A DNA stretch of 64,000 nt, taken from contig NZ_JSUS01000064.1 in the NCBI RefSeq assembly GCF_000805455.1, forward strand, positions 434,001 to 498,000, given 5' to 3'. This document shows positions 27,280-36,173 of the stretch, piece after piece. How positions within the stretch are numbered: the first letter of the stretch is position 1; every line of letters starts with the position of its first letter. Below the pieces are notes generated by a model that saw nothing but the letters and a program-made list of their open reading frames with translations, made no database searches and had not been told where the DNA came from. The DNA comes from Acinetobacter sp. A47 (GTDB lineage: Bacteria; Pseudomonadota; Gammaproteobacteria; Pseudomonadales; Moraxellaceae). The position numbers and the translations under genes are program-made.

Positions 27280-27702
27280 ATGGCTGCAAGTAAAGATGAA
27301 ATCATGGGGTTTTTGGCACAGGAATTTCCACAAGCCCTGAAAAAAAGCGTGATTGAAGAAATCACGGTAAAAGGTGCCCAACTGCTTTATCGTGTTGATG
27401 CAGGTGATTTGCGGCCGGGGCAGACGGTATCCGGACCGACTTTGATGCTAGTGGCAGATTATGCCTTGTATATTGCCATCATGGGACATTTGGGGCTGAT
27501 CGCCATGGCGGTGACCACCAACATGAATATTAATTTTTTTCGTAAACCCAATGGCAATCGCGATATACGGGCTATCTGTAAACTGATCAAGGTGGGTAAA
27601 ACCCTGGTGACCGGAGAAGTCTGGCTGTATTCGCTGGATGATGAAGAACCCGTTGCCCATGTGATTGGAACCTACGCGCTTCCGCAATCTTCAGCTGGAT
27701 AA
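27280..27702 (+). CDS. PaaI-family hot-dog thioesterase
   Basis: The 140-residue protein has the single hot-dog fold pattern of PaaI/YbgC-type acyl-CoA thioesterases: GQTVSGPTLMLVADYALYIAI as the central helix, and MNINFFRKPNGNRDIRA in the strand that follows. The central helix carries the Asp common in the family. It would hydrolyse an acyl- or aryl-CoA in the cytoplasm, but the substrate is unknown. It lies just downstream of the desaturase, probably in the same transcript. Confidence 0.85.
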   Translation: MAASKDEIMGFLAQEFPQALKKSVIEEITVKGAQLLYRVDAGDLRPGQTVSGPTLMLVADYALYIAIMGHLGLIAMAVTTNMNINFFRKPNGNRDIRAICKLIKVGKTLVTGEVWLYSLDDEEPVAHVIGTYALPQSSAG

Positions 27703-27849
27703 CCATGTAACGGCGCAGAGGCAATGAAACGGTTCTGGCTCAGAGAAGGATTGACTGTAAATCCGATAAAAAAATAAATCACGTCATAGGATATCCGAGG
27801 TGAATCGGATGAGATGAAACAATAATAACTCTGCTTTGGGAATAGCGTG

Positions 27850-28842
27850 ATGAACATTAAAAACGGTTTACTGGCTTTGGCATTATTGGGGTGTGCAGCC
27901 AGCACTCAGGCCAGACAGACGGTCTGTGTATTTGATCCTGTCGGAAAATCGGGCGATGCCTTTGCCTTGGCAAAGGATTATGCACTTGAAGCTAAAAAAT
28001 GGGGTGCTGATATCGATTTGCGTGCTTATGTGGATGAACGTGTTGCCGCAGAAGATCTCAAGGTCGGTCAATGTGATGGTGCCATCATCAGCGGTTTGCG
28101 TGGCCGCCAGTTCAATAAATATGTCGGTTCACTGGATGCCATCGGTGCGTTAACTGACTTAAAAACGGCAATTTTAGCTTACCAGCTCTTATCGAAGCCC
28201 CAGGCTGCCAAAAACATGATCAATGGGCCGTATGAAATCGCTGGTCTGGGGACGATTGGGCCAGCTTACCTGTTCGTGTCTGACCGCAGTATCAATACTT
28301 TGGCCAAGGCCGCAGGGAAGAAGGTCGGTGTGTTTGCCTACGATGAAGCACAACCGAAACTGGTTGCTCAAGTGGGGGCACAGGCTGTTGCGGTTGATGT
28401 GACCAATGCAGGCGCAAAATTCAACAATCATCAGATTGATATTGTCCCTGCCCCAATAGTTGCCTATAAACCTTTTGAGCTATATAAGGGCTTAGGCGAC
28501 AAAGGCGGGATCGTCAAATTTCCGCTCACTCAAATCTCGGCAAATTTTATTATTCGCAAGGATAAGTTCCCAGCCGGATTTGGTCAAAAGTCACGTGAAT
28601 GGGTGGCGGGCCAACTGGGACGTACTTTTAATATCATTGCCAACTATGAAAAGGATATTCCGGCCAGATACTGGATGCATATTTCTCCTGAAGAGCAAGT
28701 TAACTATATGAAAATGATGCGAGAGGCGCGTATTGCGCTGACCAAGGCAGGCATCTATGATGCAAAAATGATGAATTTTTTGAAGAAGGTGCGTTGCAAG
28801 CAGAATCCGAATAGTTTTGAATGTGCGCTCAATGATGAGTAA
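27850..28842 (+). CDS. Putative periplasmic solute-binding protein
   Basis: A signal peptide (MNIKNGLLALALLGCAASTQA) directs this 330-residue protein to the periplasm. The mature protein reads as a two-lobed binding protein (VCVFDPVGKSGDAFALAKDY, GLGTIGPAYLFVSDR, VGVFAYDEAQPKLVAQVG), resembling TRAP/DctP-like proteins that Acinetobacter genomes carry as putative solute-binding proteins. Four cysteines are in the mature part, two near the C-terminus (VRCKQNPNSFECAL), which could form a disulfide. No transporter genes are adjacent, so it is an orphan and its ligand is unknown. An adjacent GTG at 27847 is an alternative start. Confidence 0.7.
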   Translation: MNIKNGLLALALLGCAASTQARQTVCVFDPVGKSGDAFALAKDYALEAKKWGADIDLRAYVDERVAAEDLKVGQCDGAIISGLRGRQFNKYVGSLDAIGALTDLKTAILAYQLLSKPQAAKNMINGPYEIAGLGTIGPAYLFVSDRSINTLAKAAGKKVGVFAYDEAQPKLVAQVGAQAVAVDVTNAGAKFNNHQIDIVPAPIVAYKPFELYKGLGDKGGIVKFPLTQISANFIIRKDKFPAGFGQKSREWVAGQLGRTFNIIANYEKDIPARYWMHISPEEQVNYMKMMREARIALTKAGIYDAKMMNFLKKVRCKQNPNSFECALNDE

Positions 28843-28864
28843 AACAGCAACTACGCCTCTTATC

Positions 28865-28898
28865 ACCCTCTTTATTGCTTGTAATCTAGAGGGTTTTT
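28865..28898 (+). terminator. Terminator of the solute-binding protein gene
   Basis: ACCCTCT pairs with AGAGGGT around a 16-base loop, followed by TTTTT. Confidence 0.65.
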
Positions 28899-29011
28899 AG
28901 ACTGAGGCAAGACGCCGGATTTTAAAAAACATAACAACAATCCTGTAGGCGAAACCACCAGAACATGCTACAACTAGGCTTGTTCACATCTATTTGTACT
29001 CACGATTTCTA

Positions 29012-29794
29012 ATGTCTATGACGATAGCGCCTGACCTGATACCTTTATCGCAAATTGAGGCAAATCAAGAACATATTTTAGCGATCAAGCGTAATGATTT
29101 ATTGCCTTTATTAAACGATCCCCATCGTTTAAATCATTATGCAGATCATCTGGTGCAGGCGCAGAGTGTCCTGCTTAATGGGGTTGATCCTAAGCTGAAC
29201 CAGCAATTGAGTGAAGTCATTACCCAGATTATTCAGCAACTGTCGCTTTCAAAAAAATATCTGGGTAGCCGCCGTTTTAATGCCTTGCAAAAATGGTTGG
29301 GTATTGATGTTGAATATGATGCCGGGCAAGTAAAATATATCAAAGATCTGGACCGTTTGATCAATGAAGCCAATCACCTCAGTCAGCGTCTGCAGATCGA
29401 AATCCAGAAGTCGCAGTCACGTTTGCAGCAGGCTTTGGGTTTGCGCGAGCAAATGGCTGCCTATATACAGGCAGCAGACGAGTTTCTGAAAGAATATCCG
29501 CAATTTAGCAAACAGCAGGTACTGGATCATTTTGTGGAGCGGCTTTCAAAAAAGGTCAATACGTTACAGACCTTGCAGGCCAGCAATGATATTGCAATGA
29601 AACAGATGCAACTGACCCAGCATTTATCCTTTAGTCTTTTAGACCGCTTCAAAGAAGCACAGCAGGTCTTGATTCCTGCATGGCAGTATTATTTGAAACA
29701 GAGTCGTGAGTCCGGTTCAACGGCGACCCTTGATCAACTGGACAAGAGTCGTGAAGAGCTGATTCAAAATTTGAAAAAATCATTACAGAAATAA
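29012..29794 (+). CDS. TelA-like protein, paralogue of the next gene
   Basis: This 260-residue helical, coiled-coil protein has no signal peptide or membrane segment. It shares a pattern with the following TelA protein: a helix ending RLSKKVNTLQTLQ, then QMQLTQHLSFSLLDRF, then a tryptophan-containing PAWQYY, aligned with NLEKRVSDLQVLQ, IIQSNNLMLVDKF and PAWKNQ in TelA. I infer that the two arose by duplication and may form hetero-oligomers. The ATG at 29012 is chosen over a TTG at 28994; neither has a strong ribosome site. It ends 12 bases before telA. Confidence 0.65.
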   Translation: MSMTIAPDLIPLSQIEANQEHILAIKRNDLLPLLNDPHRLNHYADHLVQAQSVLLNGVDPKLNQQLSEVITQIIQQLSLSKKYLGSRRFNALQKWLGIDVEYDAGQVKYIKDLDRLINEANHLSQRLQIEIQKSQSRLQQALGLREQMAAYIQAADEFLKEYPQFSKQQVLDHFVERLSKKVNTLQTLQASNDIAMKQMQLTQHLSFSLLDRFKEAQQVLIPAWQYYLKQSRESGSTATLDQLDKSREELIQNLKKSLQK

Positions 29795-29806
29795 GAGGGG
29801 AATATC

Positions 29807-30937
29807 ATGTCAGATTCAGAACTCAGCAATGTATCTCGTGAACTTGAACTGAAACCGGAGCAACGTTTTGAGCAACTTAACTTAAAAGAGCTGGGGTTGC
29901 AGCCACAAGATCTTGCCGAAGTGATGGAAGCTCATAAAGAACTGGCAGAGATCAGTAATACGGTCGTGGCAGAGTATGGCAAGAATATCGCAAATAAAAC
30001 ATCGACCTATACTGATGAGTTGCTTGATCTGGTACAGAACAAGGATCTGGACCATACCGGGCAAAAGCTCAATGAAGTGGTACAGGTGGCCCAGCAGCTC
30101 AATACCTCAAGTATTCTGAATAAGTCAAAAAGCTCTGGCTTTTTTGGCGGGTTACTGAGCAGGTTTAAAAATGCCAAGCAAAGTTTCGACCAGCATTTTA
30201 ATACCACCAAAGAGCAGATTGATGTACTGGTCAAGGAAATTGAAAGCTCGCAAGCTGGCCTGAAGACACGGGTGGGCACACTCGATAAAATGTTCGATGC
30301 TGTACAGGATGAATATAAGCAACTCGGCGTATACATTGCAGCCGGACAGTTAAAGCAACAGGATATCCAGCAGCAGATTTCTGATTTGACCGCTCAGGCG
30401 CAAGACCAGCAGACTACACAGCAGATTTATGACCTGAATCATTTGGCCAATAACCTTGAAAAACGGGTGAGTGATTTACAGGTGTTACAACAGTCTGCGA
30501 TGCAGACACTGCCCATGATCCGGATTATCCAGTCAAATAACCTGATGCTGGTCGATAAATTCTATGCGATTAAAAACATCACTTTGCCAGCCTGGAAAAA
30601 TCAGATTAGTCTGGCGATTTCCTTGCAAGAGCAAAAGAACAGCGTGCAGCTAGCCAAAGCGATTGATGATACCACCAATGAACTGTTGCGCCGTAATGCC
30701 GAATTATTGCACCAAAACTCGGTAGATACAGCCAAGGCTAACCAGCGTTCAGTCATTGATGTAGAAACCCTTGAACATGTCCAGAACACCCTCATTAAAA
30801 CAGTAAATGATGTGATTCAGATCCAGAAAGAAGGCATGCAGAAACGTGCGGAAGCCACCACACGGTTACGGGCCTTGCAGGATAACCTGAATCATCTGGT
30901 GTTGGAAAACAGCCAGCACAATTCATCCCGGTCTTGA
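29807..30937 (+). CDS. Toxic anion resistance protein TelA family
   Basis: The 376-residue soluble protein is a TelA/KlaA-family member (family associated with tellurite and other toxic-anion resistance). It has long coiled-coil regions, a central FGGLLSRFKNAKQSF, and the diagnostic QTLPMIRIIQSNNLMLVDKFYAIKNITLPAWKNQ region (given only in part: PMIRIIQSNN and LPAWKNQ). AGAGGGGAA lies 8 bases upstream of the ATG. It follows a TelA-like paralogue and precedes a membrane protein on the same strand, and a tellurite/envelope-stress cluster is likely. The biochemical role of TelA is not firmly known. Confidence 0.88.
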   Translation: MSDSELSNVSRELELKPEQRFEQLNLKELGLQPQDLAEVMEAHKELAEISNTVVAEYGKNIANKTSTYTDELLDLVQNKDLDHTGQKLNEVVQVAQQLNTSSILNKSKSSGFFGGLLSRFKNAKQSFDQHFNTTKEQIDVLVKEIESSQAGLKTRVGTLDKMFDAVQDEYKQLGVYIAAGQLKQQDIQQQISDLTAQAQDQQTTQQIYDLNHLANNLEKRVSDLQVLQQSAMQTLPMIRIIQSNNLMLVDKFYAIKNITLPAWKNQISLAISLQEQKNSVQLAKAIDDTTNELLRRNAELLHQNSVDTAKANQRSVIDVETLEHVQNTLIKTVNDVIQIQKEGMQKRAEATTRLRALQDNLNHLVLENSQHNSSRS

Positions 30938-31204
30938 TTCTGTCAGGATGAAGTTGCTCATCGGTTGAACTGGCCCATCGTTAAGCCGATATTGTGCTAT
31001 GTTCTGTGCAGGGCTTTGAGCAGGTAATTTAGGCGTATTGTGCCCGATAAAAAGCGGTAAAGCCCGCTAAGATCATTGTTAAGGCCTTGCGTTTTACCAT
31101 CGCCTTCGCGACTTTTACCTGCTCAGGTTGTGGAGGATATGTGCGGATATTTTTCCATCACAACATTTATATTGATGCGGACATTGTTTGAAGAGGAAAG
31201 CTCA

Positions 31205-32119
31205 TTGTCACCCATAGACGATTTTAGTGTACAACCGATTGACCAGCGTTTAGATGTGTTAAGAAAACGTCAACGTCACCTGATGATCTGGTTTTTTCTG
31301 GCCGGTGCCATAACGGTGGTGACATTTTTCTCGCTTTTTTTTCAAAAAGAATTTGTTTATCGGTTATTTGATCTTTCCATACAGGTTCAGGACTTGGATC
31401 TGCCTTATCATGTACAGGAACTGATTCCTTTTAAACAGCCTGTAGATTATTTATTGAATTTATTGTCATGGGTCGGCTGGCTGTTCCTGAAACTGATTGT
31501 TTCATTTTCCGGTGCTTTTATTCTGGTGAGCTGGGCGAAAAAATTCAGGTTTTTCCAGCAGCGTTTTCAGGCCCGTACACAACGTTTTCTGGCATGGGTC
31601 ATTTCCTTTATCATCCTCTGGTCAGGCTTGAGTTATATCCAGTATGACTGGAAAGATGAGACCAAGCAGGCTTACCAGCAGTGGATGAGTTATCAAAATA
31701 ATATTGTGGAAAGTCAGATCGCCCAGGATTTGCAGCAAGCTGATATTTCTTCGACTGAAAAGGCGTATGTCTTGGCGCAAGTAGCCCTATTGCATCAACC
31801 TGTTGATCGTAAGACTGCCAATATATATGTGAACCAGCTGATTGATGCCGAAAAAACAGATCCTGTCCTGTTTAAAAAATACGATTTCAAGCCGGAACAG
31901 CTCTGGGTGATGCAACAGCAACTTTATGGTAGAAGCATCACTGCACTAACCCAGCCTCTGGATGTGCGTGCCCAGCAGGCTGAGCGTGTCTCCAATATTA
32001 TCCAGGTGATGTTGTGGGGAGTGGCGATATTGCTTGTGGCGATAAGTACAGGTTTATATGGACTCGCCAGACACCTGAAAAACCGTCGTATCCGGATCAG
32101 TCAAAAGCTTGAGGATTAA
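31205..32119 (+). CDS. Membrane protein of the TelA cluster, unknown function
   Basis: About 304 residues with four hydrophobic segments: near LMIWFFLAGAITVVTFFSLF, VGWLFLKLIVSFSGAFILVSW, FLAWVISFIILWSGLSY and a C-terminal VMLWGVAILLVAISTGLYGL. A soluble, presumably extracytoplasmic or cytoplasmic helical loop of about 120 residues lies before the last one. I choose a TTG start at 31205 because AGAGGA lies 8 bases upstream; the ATG at 31175 has no ribosome site. I do not recognise the family. Its place after two TelA-type genes suggests a shared job in envelope or toxic-anion stress. Confidence 0.65.
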   Translation: MSPIDDFSVQPIDQRLDVLRKRQRHLMIWFFLAGAITVVTFFSLFFQKEFVYRLFDLSIQVQDLDLPYHVQELIPFKQPVDYLLNLLSWVGWLFLKLIVSFSGAFILVSWAKKFRFFQQRFQARTQRFLAWVISFIILWSGLSYIQYDWKDETKQAYQQWMSYQNNIVESQIAQDLQQADISSTEKAYVLAQVALLHQPVDRKTANIYVNQLIDAEKTDPVLFKKYDFKPEQLWVMQQQLYGRSITALTQPLDVRAQQAERVSNIIQVMLWGVAILLVAISTGLYGLARHLKNRRIRISQKLED

Positions 32120-32294
32120 GCAGCTATTATGACAGAGGCCGCTTTGTGTAAGTGGGACTGAGCTGTTTTCAGGTCAGTGTTCGAGCGGGTGACCCCGGTT
32201 TCAGCCAGCTTGCTGCGCATGGTCTATGGGCAGCACAATATGCTGATCTGGGCCATTCACGAACGGGTATGTTTTAGGTCAGCAATGTAGTTTA

Positions 32295-32360
32295 ATAGAT
32301 TTATTCGATCAAACCTATAAAAACATACTGTTTTACCTATTTATGATTTTTGCGTAGTAT
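32295..32360 (+). promoter_or_regulatory. OxyR-type binding site and promoter for ahpF
   Basis: The spacing pattern of an OxyR site is clear: ATAG (32295), CGAT (32306), ATAA (32317) and CTGT (32328), each separated by exactly 7 bases; 13 of 16 positions match ATAG-CTAT-ATAG-CTAT. Immediately downstream are TTTACC (32332-32337) and TAGTAT (32355-32360) with a 17-bp spacer, the usual geometry for OxyR activation. The upstream part of this 294-base gap (32120-32290) is GC-richer and holds no gene I can support. Confidence 0.7.
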
Positions 32361-32413
32361 AGCCTTATTGAATGAATTGACCGATTTAAAAGTCTTAGGG
32401 TTTGGAGAAATAC

Positions 32414-33979
32414 ATGTTAGATCAAAATATTAAAACTCAATTAAAAGCTTATTTAGAACGTTTAGAAAGCCCGATCGAGCTGGTTGCTGCTTTAGATGAC
32501 TCAGACAAAGCAGAGAAAATCAAAGAACTGGTGACTGAAATCGCGGAACTTTCTGATCAGGTTACGGCGCGTTTTGACGGTTCAAACGCTCGCCGTCCTA
32601 GCTTCGGTGTGGCTAAAGCAGGTGAACAACCGCGTGTGTTCTTTGCCGGCTTGCCGATGGGCCATGAGTTTACTTCTTTGATTCTGGCATTACTGCAAGT
32701 ATCTGGCTATGCGCCAAAAGTCTCTGATGAAGTCCTGGCTCAAATCAAAGGCCTTAACCTGACTGCCAACTTTGATGTGTTTGTGTCACTGAGCTGCCAC
32801 AACTGTCCGGATGTGGTTCAAGCCTTGAACCTGATTGCAATCAACAACCCGAACACCACGGCCACCATGATTGATGGTGCTTTCTTCCAGGATGAAGTGG
32901 AAGAGCGCAAGATTCTGGCAGTACCGATGGTGTTCCAGGACAACCAGCATATCGGTCAGGGCCGTATGACACTGGAAGAAATCGTGGCCAAGCTCGATAC
33001 CAACTCTGCCGAGAAAGATGCAGCGGCCATCAATGCCAAAGATGCGTTTGATGTGTTGGTGATTGGTGGTGGGCCTGCCGGTGGTACTGCGGCCATCTAT
33101 GCTGCGCGTAAAGGCATCAAGACCGGTATCGTAGCTGAACGCTTCGGTGGTCAGGTGATGGATACCATGGACATTGAAAACTTCACTACTGTACAAAAAA
33201 CCGTAGGTCCGAAGTTTGCTCAGGATATGGAAGCGCATGTCCGTGAATACGGTGTGGATATCATGAACCTGCAACGTGTCAGCAAGATCACAGGCGCAGA
33301 TCAGACTGCTAATGGTCTGGTTGAGGTTGAACTGGAAAATGGTGCCAAGCTTGAATCGAAAACCATCATTCTTTCCACCGGTGCACGCTGGAGAGAGATG
33401 AATGTACCGGGTGAAGCCGAATACCGGACCCGTGGTGTGGCTTACTGCCCGCACTGTGATGGCCCGTTGTTCAAAGGCAAACGTGTTGCGGTAATTGGTG
33501 GTGGTAACTCGGGTGTAGAAGCTGCGATTGACCTTGCAGGTATTGTTGAGCATGTCACACTGGTTGAATTTGACACCAAACTTCGTGCTGATCAGGTGTT
33601 GCAAGACAAGTTAAACAGCTTGTCAAACACCACGGTGATCATGAATGCCTTGAGTACCGAAGTGGTTGGTGATGGTTCACAAGTAACGGCATTGAAGTAC
33701 AAAAACCGTGCCACTGATGTTGAACATACGGTAGAGCTTGCAGGGATCTTTGTCCAGATCGGGTTATTGCCAAATACTGACTTCCTGAAAAACAGTGCAG
33801 TTGAGTTAAGCAACCGTGGCGAGATCGTGATCAACGACCGTAACGAAACCAGTGTTAAAGGTGTATTTGCTGCCGGTGACTGTACGACCGTACCATACAA
33901 GCAGATCATCATTGCCACAGGTGAAGGTGCCAAAGCATCCCTGTCTGCCTTTGATTATATGATTCGTTCAGGCAGCTAA
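32414..33979 (+). CDS. ahpF: Alkyl hydroperoxide reductase subunit F
   Basis: AhpF passes electrons from NADH through FAD and two disulfide centres to the peroxidase AhpC. The 521-residue protein has the N-terminal double thioredoxin-like domain with CHNC (128-131), an FAD-binding motif [15 protein letters not shown] near 217, the thioredoxin-reductase-type CPHC (345-348), an NAD motif [12 protein letters not shown] and a C-terminal AAGDCT. The start follows GGAGAAA 4 bases upstream. ahpC is not adjacent. The upstream OxyR-type site predicts peroxide induction. Confidence 0.97.
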   Translation: MLDQNIKTQLKAYLERLESPIELVAALDDSDKAEKIKELVTEIAELSDQVTARFDGSNARRPSFGVAKAGEQPRVFFAGLPMGHEFTSLILALLQVSGYAPKVSDEVLAQIKGLNLTANFDVFVSLSCHNCPDVVQALNLIAINNPNTTATMIDGAFFQDEVEERKILAVPMVFQDNQHIGQGRMTLEEIVAKLDTNSAEKDAAAINAKDAFDVLVIGGGPAGGTAAIYAARKGIKTGIVAERFGGQVMDTMDIENFTTVQKTVGPKFAQDMEAHVREYGVDIMNLQRVSKITGADQTANGLVEVELENGAKLESKTIILSTGARWREMNVPGEAEYRTRGVAYCPHCDGPLFKGKRVAVIGGGNSGVEAAIDLAGIVEHVTLVEFDTKLRADQVLQDKLNSLSNTTVIMNALSTEVVGDGSQVTALKYKNRATDVEHTVELAGIFVQIGLLPNTDFLKNSAVELSNRGEIVINDRNETSVKGVFAAGDCTTVPYKQIIIATGEGAKASLSAFDYMIRSGS

Positions 33980-33988
33980 GTAGTTGTA

Positions 33989-34020
33989 TAAAAAAGGCCC
34001 CAAGATCTGGGGCCTTTTTT
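33989..34020. terminator. Bidirectional terminator between ahpF and the lipase-like gene
   Basis: AAAAAGGCCCC pairs with GGGGCCTTTTT around AAGATCT, with extra As and Ts on both sides, between convergent genes. Confidence 0.92.
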
Positions 34021-34027
34021 ATGGTGG

Positions 34028-36052
34028 TCAGTTCTTAGGTTTATATAAACCATGATCGACCAGATGCTCACGTAAAATACGACGAAGTTCCAGCACGGCT
34101 TCAGGTGTTTCCTGAATGGAGTGGCCACCTTTAAAAACCTTCTCTGAAACGGCACCGTCCAGATGGGCACTTTTATAAGGCACAATGCCATCAGTAATCA
34201 CGTCAGGATCATCGCTTTTGGTCACATTGCCCATAATCGAATGGAAAACCAGCCCGCTTTCTGGCGGAATGGTGGCGGTTAATTCCATAAATTTGGACTT
34301 TTTGCTTAAATCACTTGGACCATTTTGAATGACATCATTGGTCAGTGTTTTTACAAATTCCTTCAGATCCATATCATCACTGGTCAGTGTATCTGCCAAG
34401 GTGGTCAGGAAGGTAGCCGGTAATTTGATAATTTTACGCGCAGCCAGCGTAAACCAGCGGTCTGCGTACTCTGTACCACGATGTGGAGCTGCCAGAAAGA
34501 TGGCCCGGTCAAAGTTCTTGATCGGTTCCATTTTCAGACGTTCGCCAATGACAGGATGTTTTCTCAAACGGGCCTGCTGGCGGCTATTCATCAGGGTCAG
34601 TGCCTGTTTTGAAATATCTGCATCACTCACCAGCAAGCGACTGATAATTCCACCCATACTGTGACCGATTAAAACCGCATCCTGAGCTGCTGCATCTTTA
34701 GGATTGAGAGAACCAAAAGCCTGTTTTAGCAGGGCATAGATCTGGAAGCGGCTTTCCAGAATCGGCATATTGGTCGAGTAGAAAACCTGCCATACCTGAT
34801 AATGCTCACGGAGTACCGCATCCCCCATAATGTCATTGGTTACAGCGATCCAGGCTTCAGGGCTACTGGCCAGACCGTGTACCAGAACAATCACTTTCTT
34901 ATTTGGATTATAAGGTTCCAGCATGTACAAGTGTGGCATGGTTAAATGCTGGTCGCGGTCAATCAGGGTCAGGTAGGCAGCAGTCCCCAGATTGTTTTCA
35001 GCCAGCCACAGGCCATAAGGGGCCGAGAAATTGGCTGCCAGAGAATATTCTTTACCCGCAATGTTGACTTTCTCGATGCTATACGGATCGTAAACCTTAA
35101 CCTCAAACTCGGGACTGTTCAGAACATCATCAATGCTGGCCGTGGCTTTTTTGGGTTGTGCAATAATGGTTGCAGCCAGATAACGTGCCTTATGAATGTT
35201 CGGGTTCACGCCATTGGGGTAGTTAAAGCTTAACGGGTCAAGTATATATTTATTTTCACCATGGGCTGTCCCCTCGGCCGAAGGAAATACAGCGACGAAA
35301 TCTGAGCCGAAACCATCTCGCCGGTTAATCGCCCTTAAACCTGAAAAGTTCATGTTATAGCTGGAAATAAACTTTTCAAGCTTCATGTTTTGTAGGCGCT
35401 GATACGCCTGAATGTCAATGGTATAGGTACTTTTTCCAATTTTAATTGTAGGCGTGATGGTTTTGGACGGATTTCTTAAACTATGCACATTCACCAGTTT
35501 GGTCAGTGCCTGATTATAGAAATCCCGAATCTGAACCTGCCTGTTGTCAAAAATACGCTCTTGGGGCTGACGAGCGGTTTTAAATAAATAGGCATAGCTA
35601 TAACGGATACTTTTATCCAGGGCCTCCAGCTCTTGATCCAGACACTGTTCATAGGCTTGCTGATTCTCTTTTTGTATTGCTTCTGCCTTATGCTTGCTCA
35701 GCTTACTCACTTTACAGTCAGATGATTCAGACAGGCTCATGGCTTTTGACAGATACAATTCGCTGGCTGTGGATAACAGTTGCTCGTCCTGAATTTGCGG
35801 AATCTTGTGCAATTCAGCAATACATTCATCTGTGGTCTGCATACAGACTTTGGCTTCTTTACCTGACATGGACAGCACATTGAGGCTGGCTTCACTCAAT
35901 TTTTTCTGGGTCAGGATACTATTGCGCTCATTGGCAATCGTGACATTCAGGTCTTGCTGTTTAAGGCTGACGACCTGACAACCGCTCATTACCACTGAGC
36001 TGAAAAGGGCAAGCGTTAATAAACGTTTATTTGGGGTAAATGCTAGCATCAT
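34028..36052 (-). CDS. Alpha/beta-hydrolase lipoprotein (lipase/acyltransferase-like)
   Basis: The 674-residue protein begins with a lipoprotein signal ending SGC (about residue 25). A long N-terminal half is unassigned and helical. The C-terminal half is an alpha/beta hydrolase: the oxyanion region VLVHGLASSPEAW, the nucleophile elbow GHSMGG, an acid in DGIVPYKSAH and a histidine in FKGGHSIQE, giving a complete Ser-Asp-His triad. It is expected at the outer membrane, facing the periplasm or outside. The substrate is unknown; lipid esters are the family's usual targets. Two adjacent ATGs (36052 and 36049) are both possible starts. Confidence 0.85.
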   Translation of the reverse strand: MMLAFTPNKRLLTLALFSSVVMSGCQVVSLKQQDLNVTIANERNSILTQKKLSEASLNVLSMSGKEAKVCMQTTDECIAELHKIPQIQDEQLLSTASELYLSKAMSLSESSDCKVSKLSKHKAEAIQKENQQAYEQCLDQELEALDKSIRYSYAYLFKTARQPQERIFDNRQVQIRDFYNQALTKLVNVHSLRNPSKTITPTIKIGKSTYTIDIQAYQRLQNMKLEKFISSYNMNFSGLRAINRRDGFGSDFVAVFPSAEGTAHGENKYILDPLSFNYPNGVNPNIHKARYLAATIIAQPKKATASIDDVLNSPEFEVKVYDPYSIEKVNIAGKEYSLAANFSAPYGLWLAENNLGTAAYLTLIDRDQHLTMPHLYMLEPYNPNKKVIVLVHGLASSPEAWIAVTNDIMGDAVLREHYQVWQVFYSTNMPILESRFQIYALLKQAFGSLNPKDAAAQDAVLIGHSMGGIISRLLVSDADISKQALTLMNSRQQARLRKHPVIGERLKMEPIKNFDRAIFLAAPHRGTEYADRWFTLAARKIIKLPATFLTTLADTLTSDDMDLKEFVKTLTNDVIQNGPSDLSKKSKFMELTATIPPESGLVFHSIMGNVTKSDDPDVITDGIVPYKSAHLDGAVSEKVFKGGHSIQETPEAVLELRRILREHLVDHGLYKPKN

Positions 36053-36120
36053 AGATTAGCAATTGAGCTGGGAGATGGAGGATATAATACGAAAATCGAA
36101 TGTTTTTTCAATCATGCATA

Positions 36121-36152
36121 AAAAAATAGACTGTACAAGACAGTCTATTTTT
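36121..36152. terminator. Bidirectional hairpin between two minus-strand lipoprotein genes
   Basis: AAATAGACTGT and ACAGTCTATTT form an 11-bp stem with a short loop, with As and Ts outside. It terminates the gene that ends at 36174. Confidence 0.85.
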
Positions 36153-36173
36153 CACTACAGAATGGGCTGTTGA

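Noticed and set aside
32120..32290. GC-richer stretch after the TelA-cluster membrane gene with two partly open frames
   Set aside because: The frames are short, lack a start with a ribosome site, and the peptides resemble no family I know. It may be a gene remnant but nothing supports it.
32786..33604. 272-codon minus-strand open frame inside ahpF
   Set aside because: It lies wholly within the well-identified ahpF gene, has histidine- and threonine-rich sequence typical of an antisense shadow, and no ribosome site.
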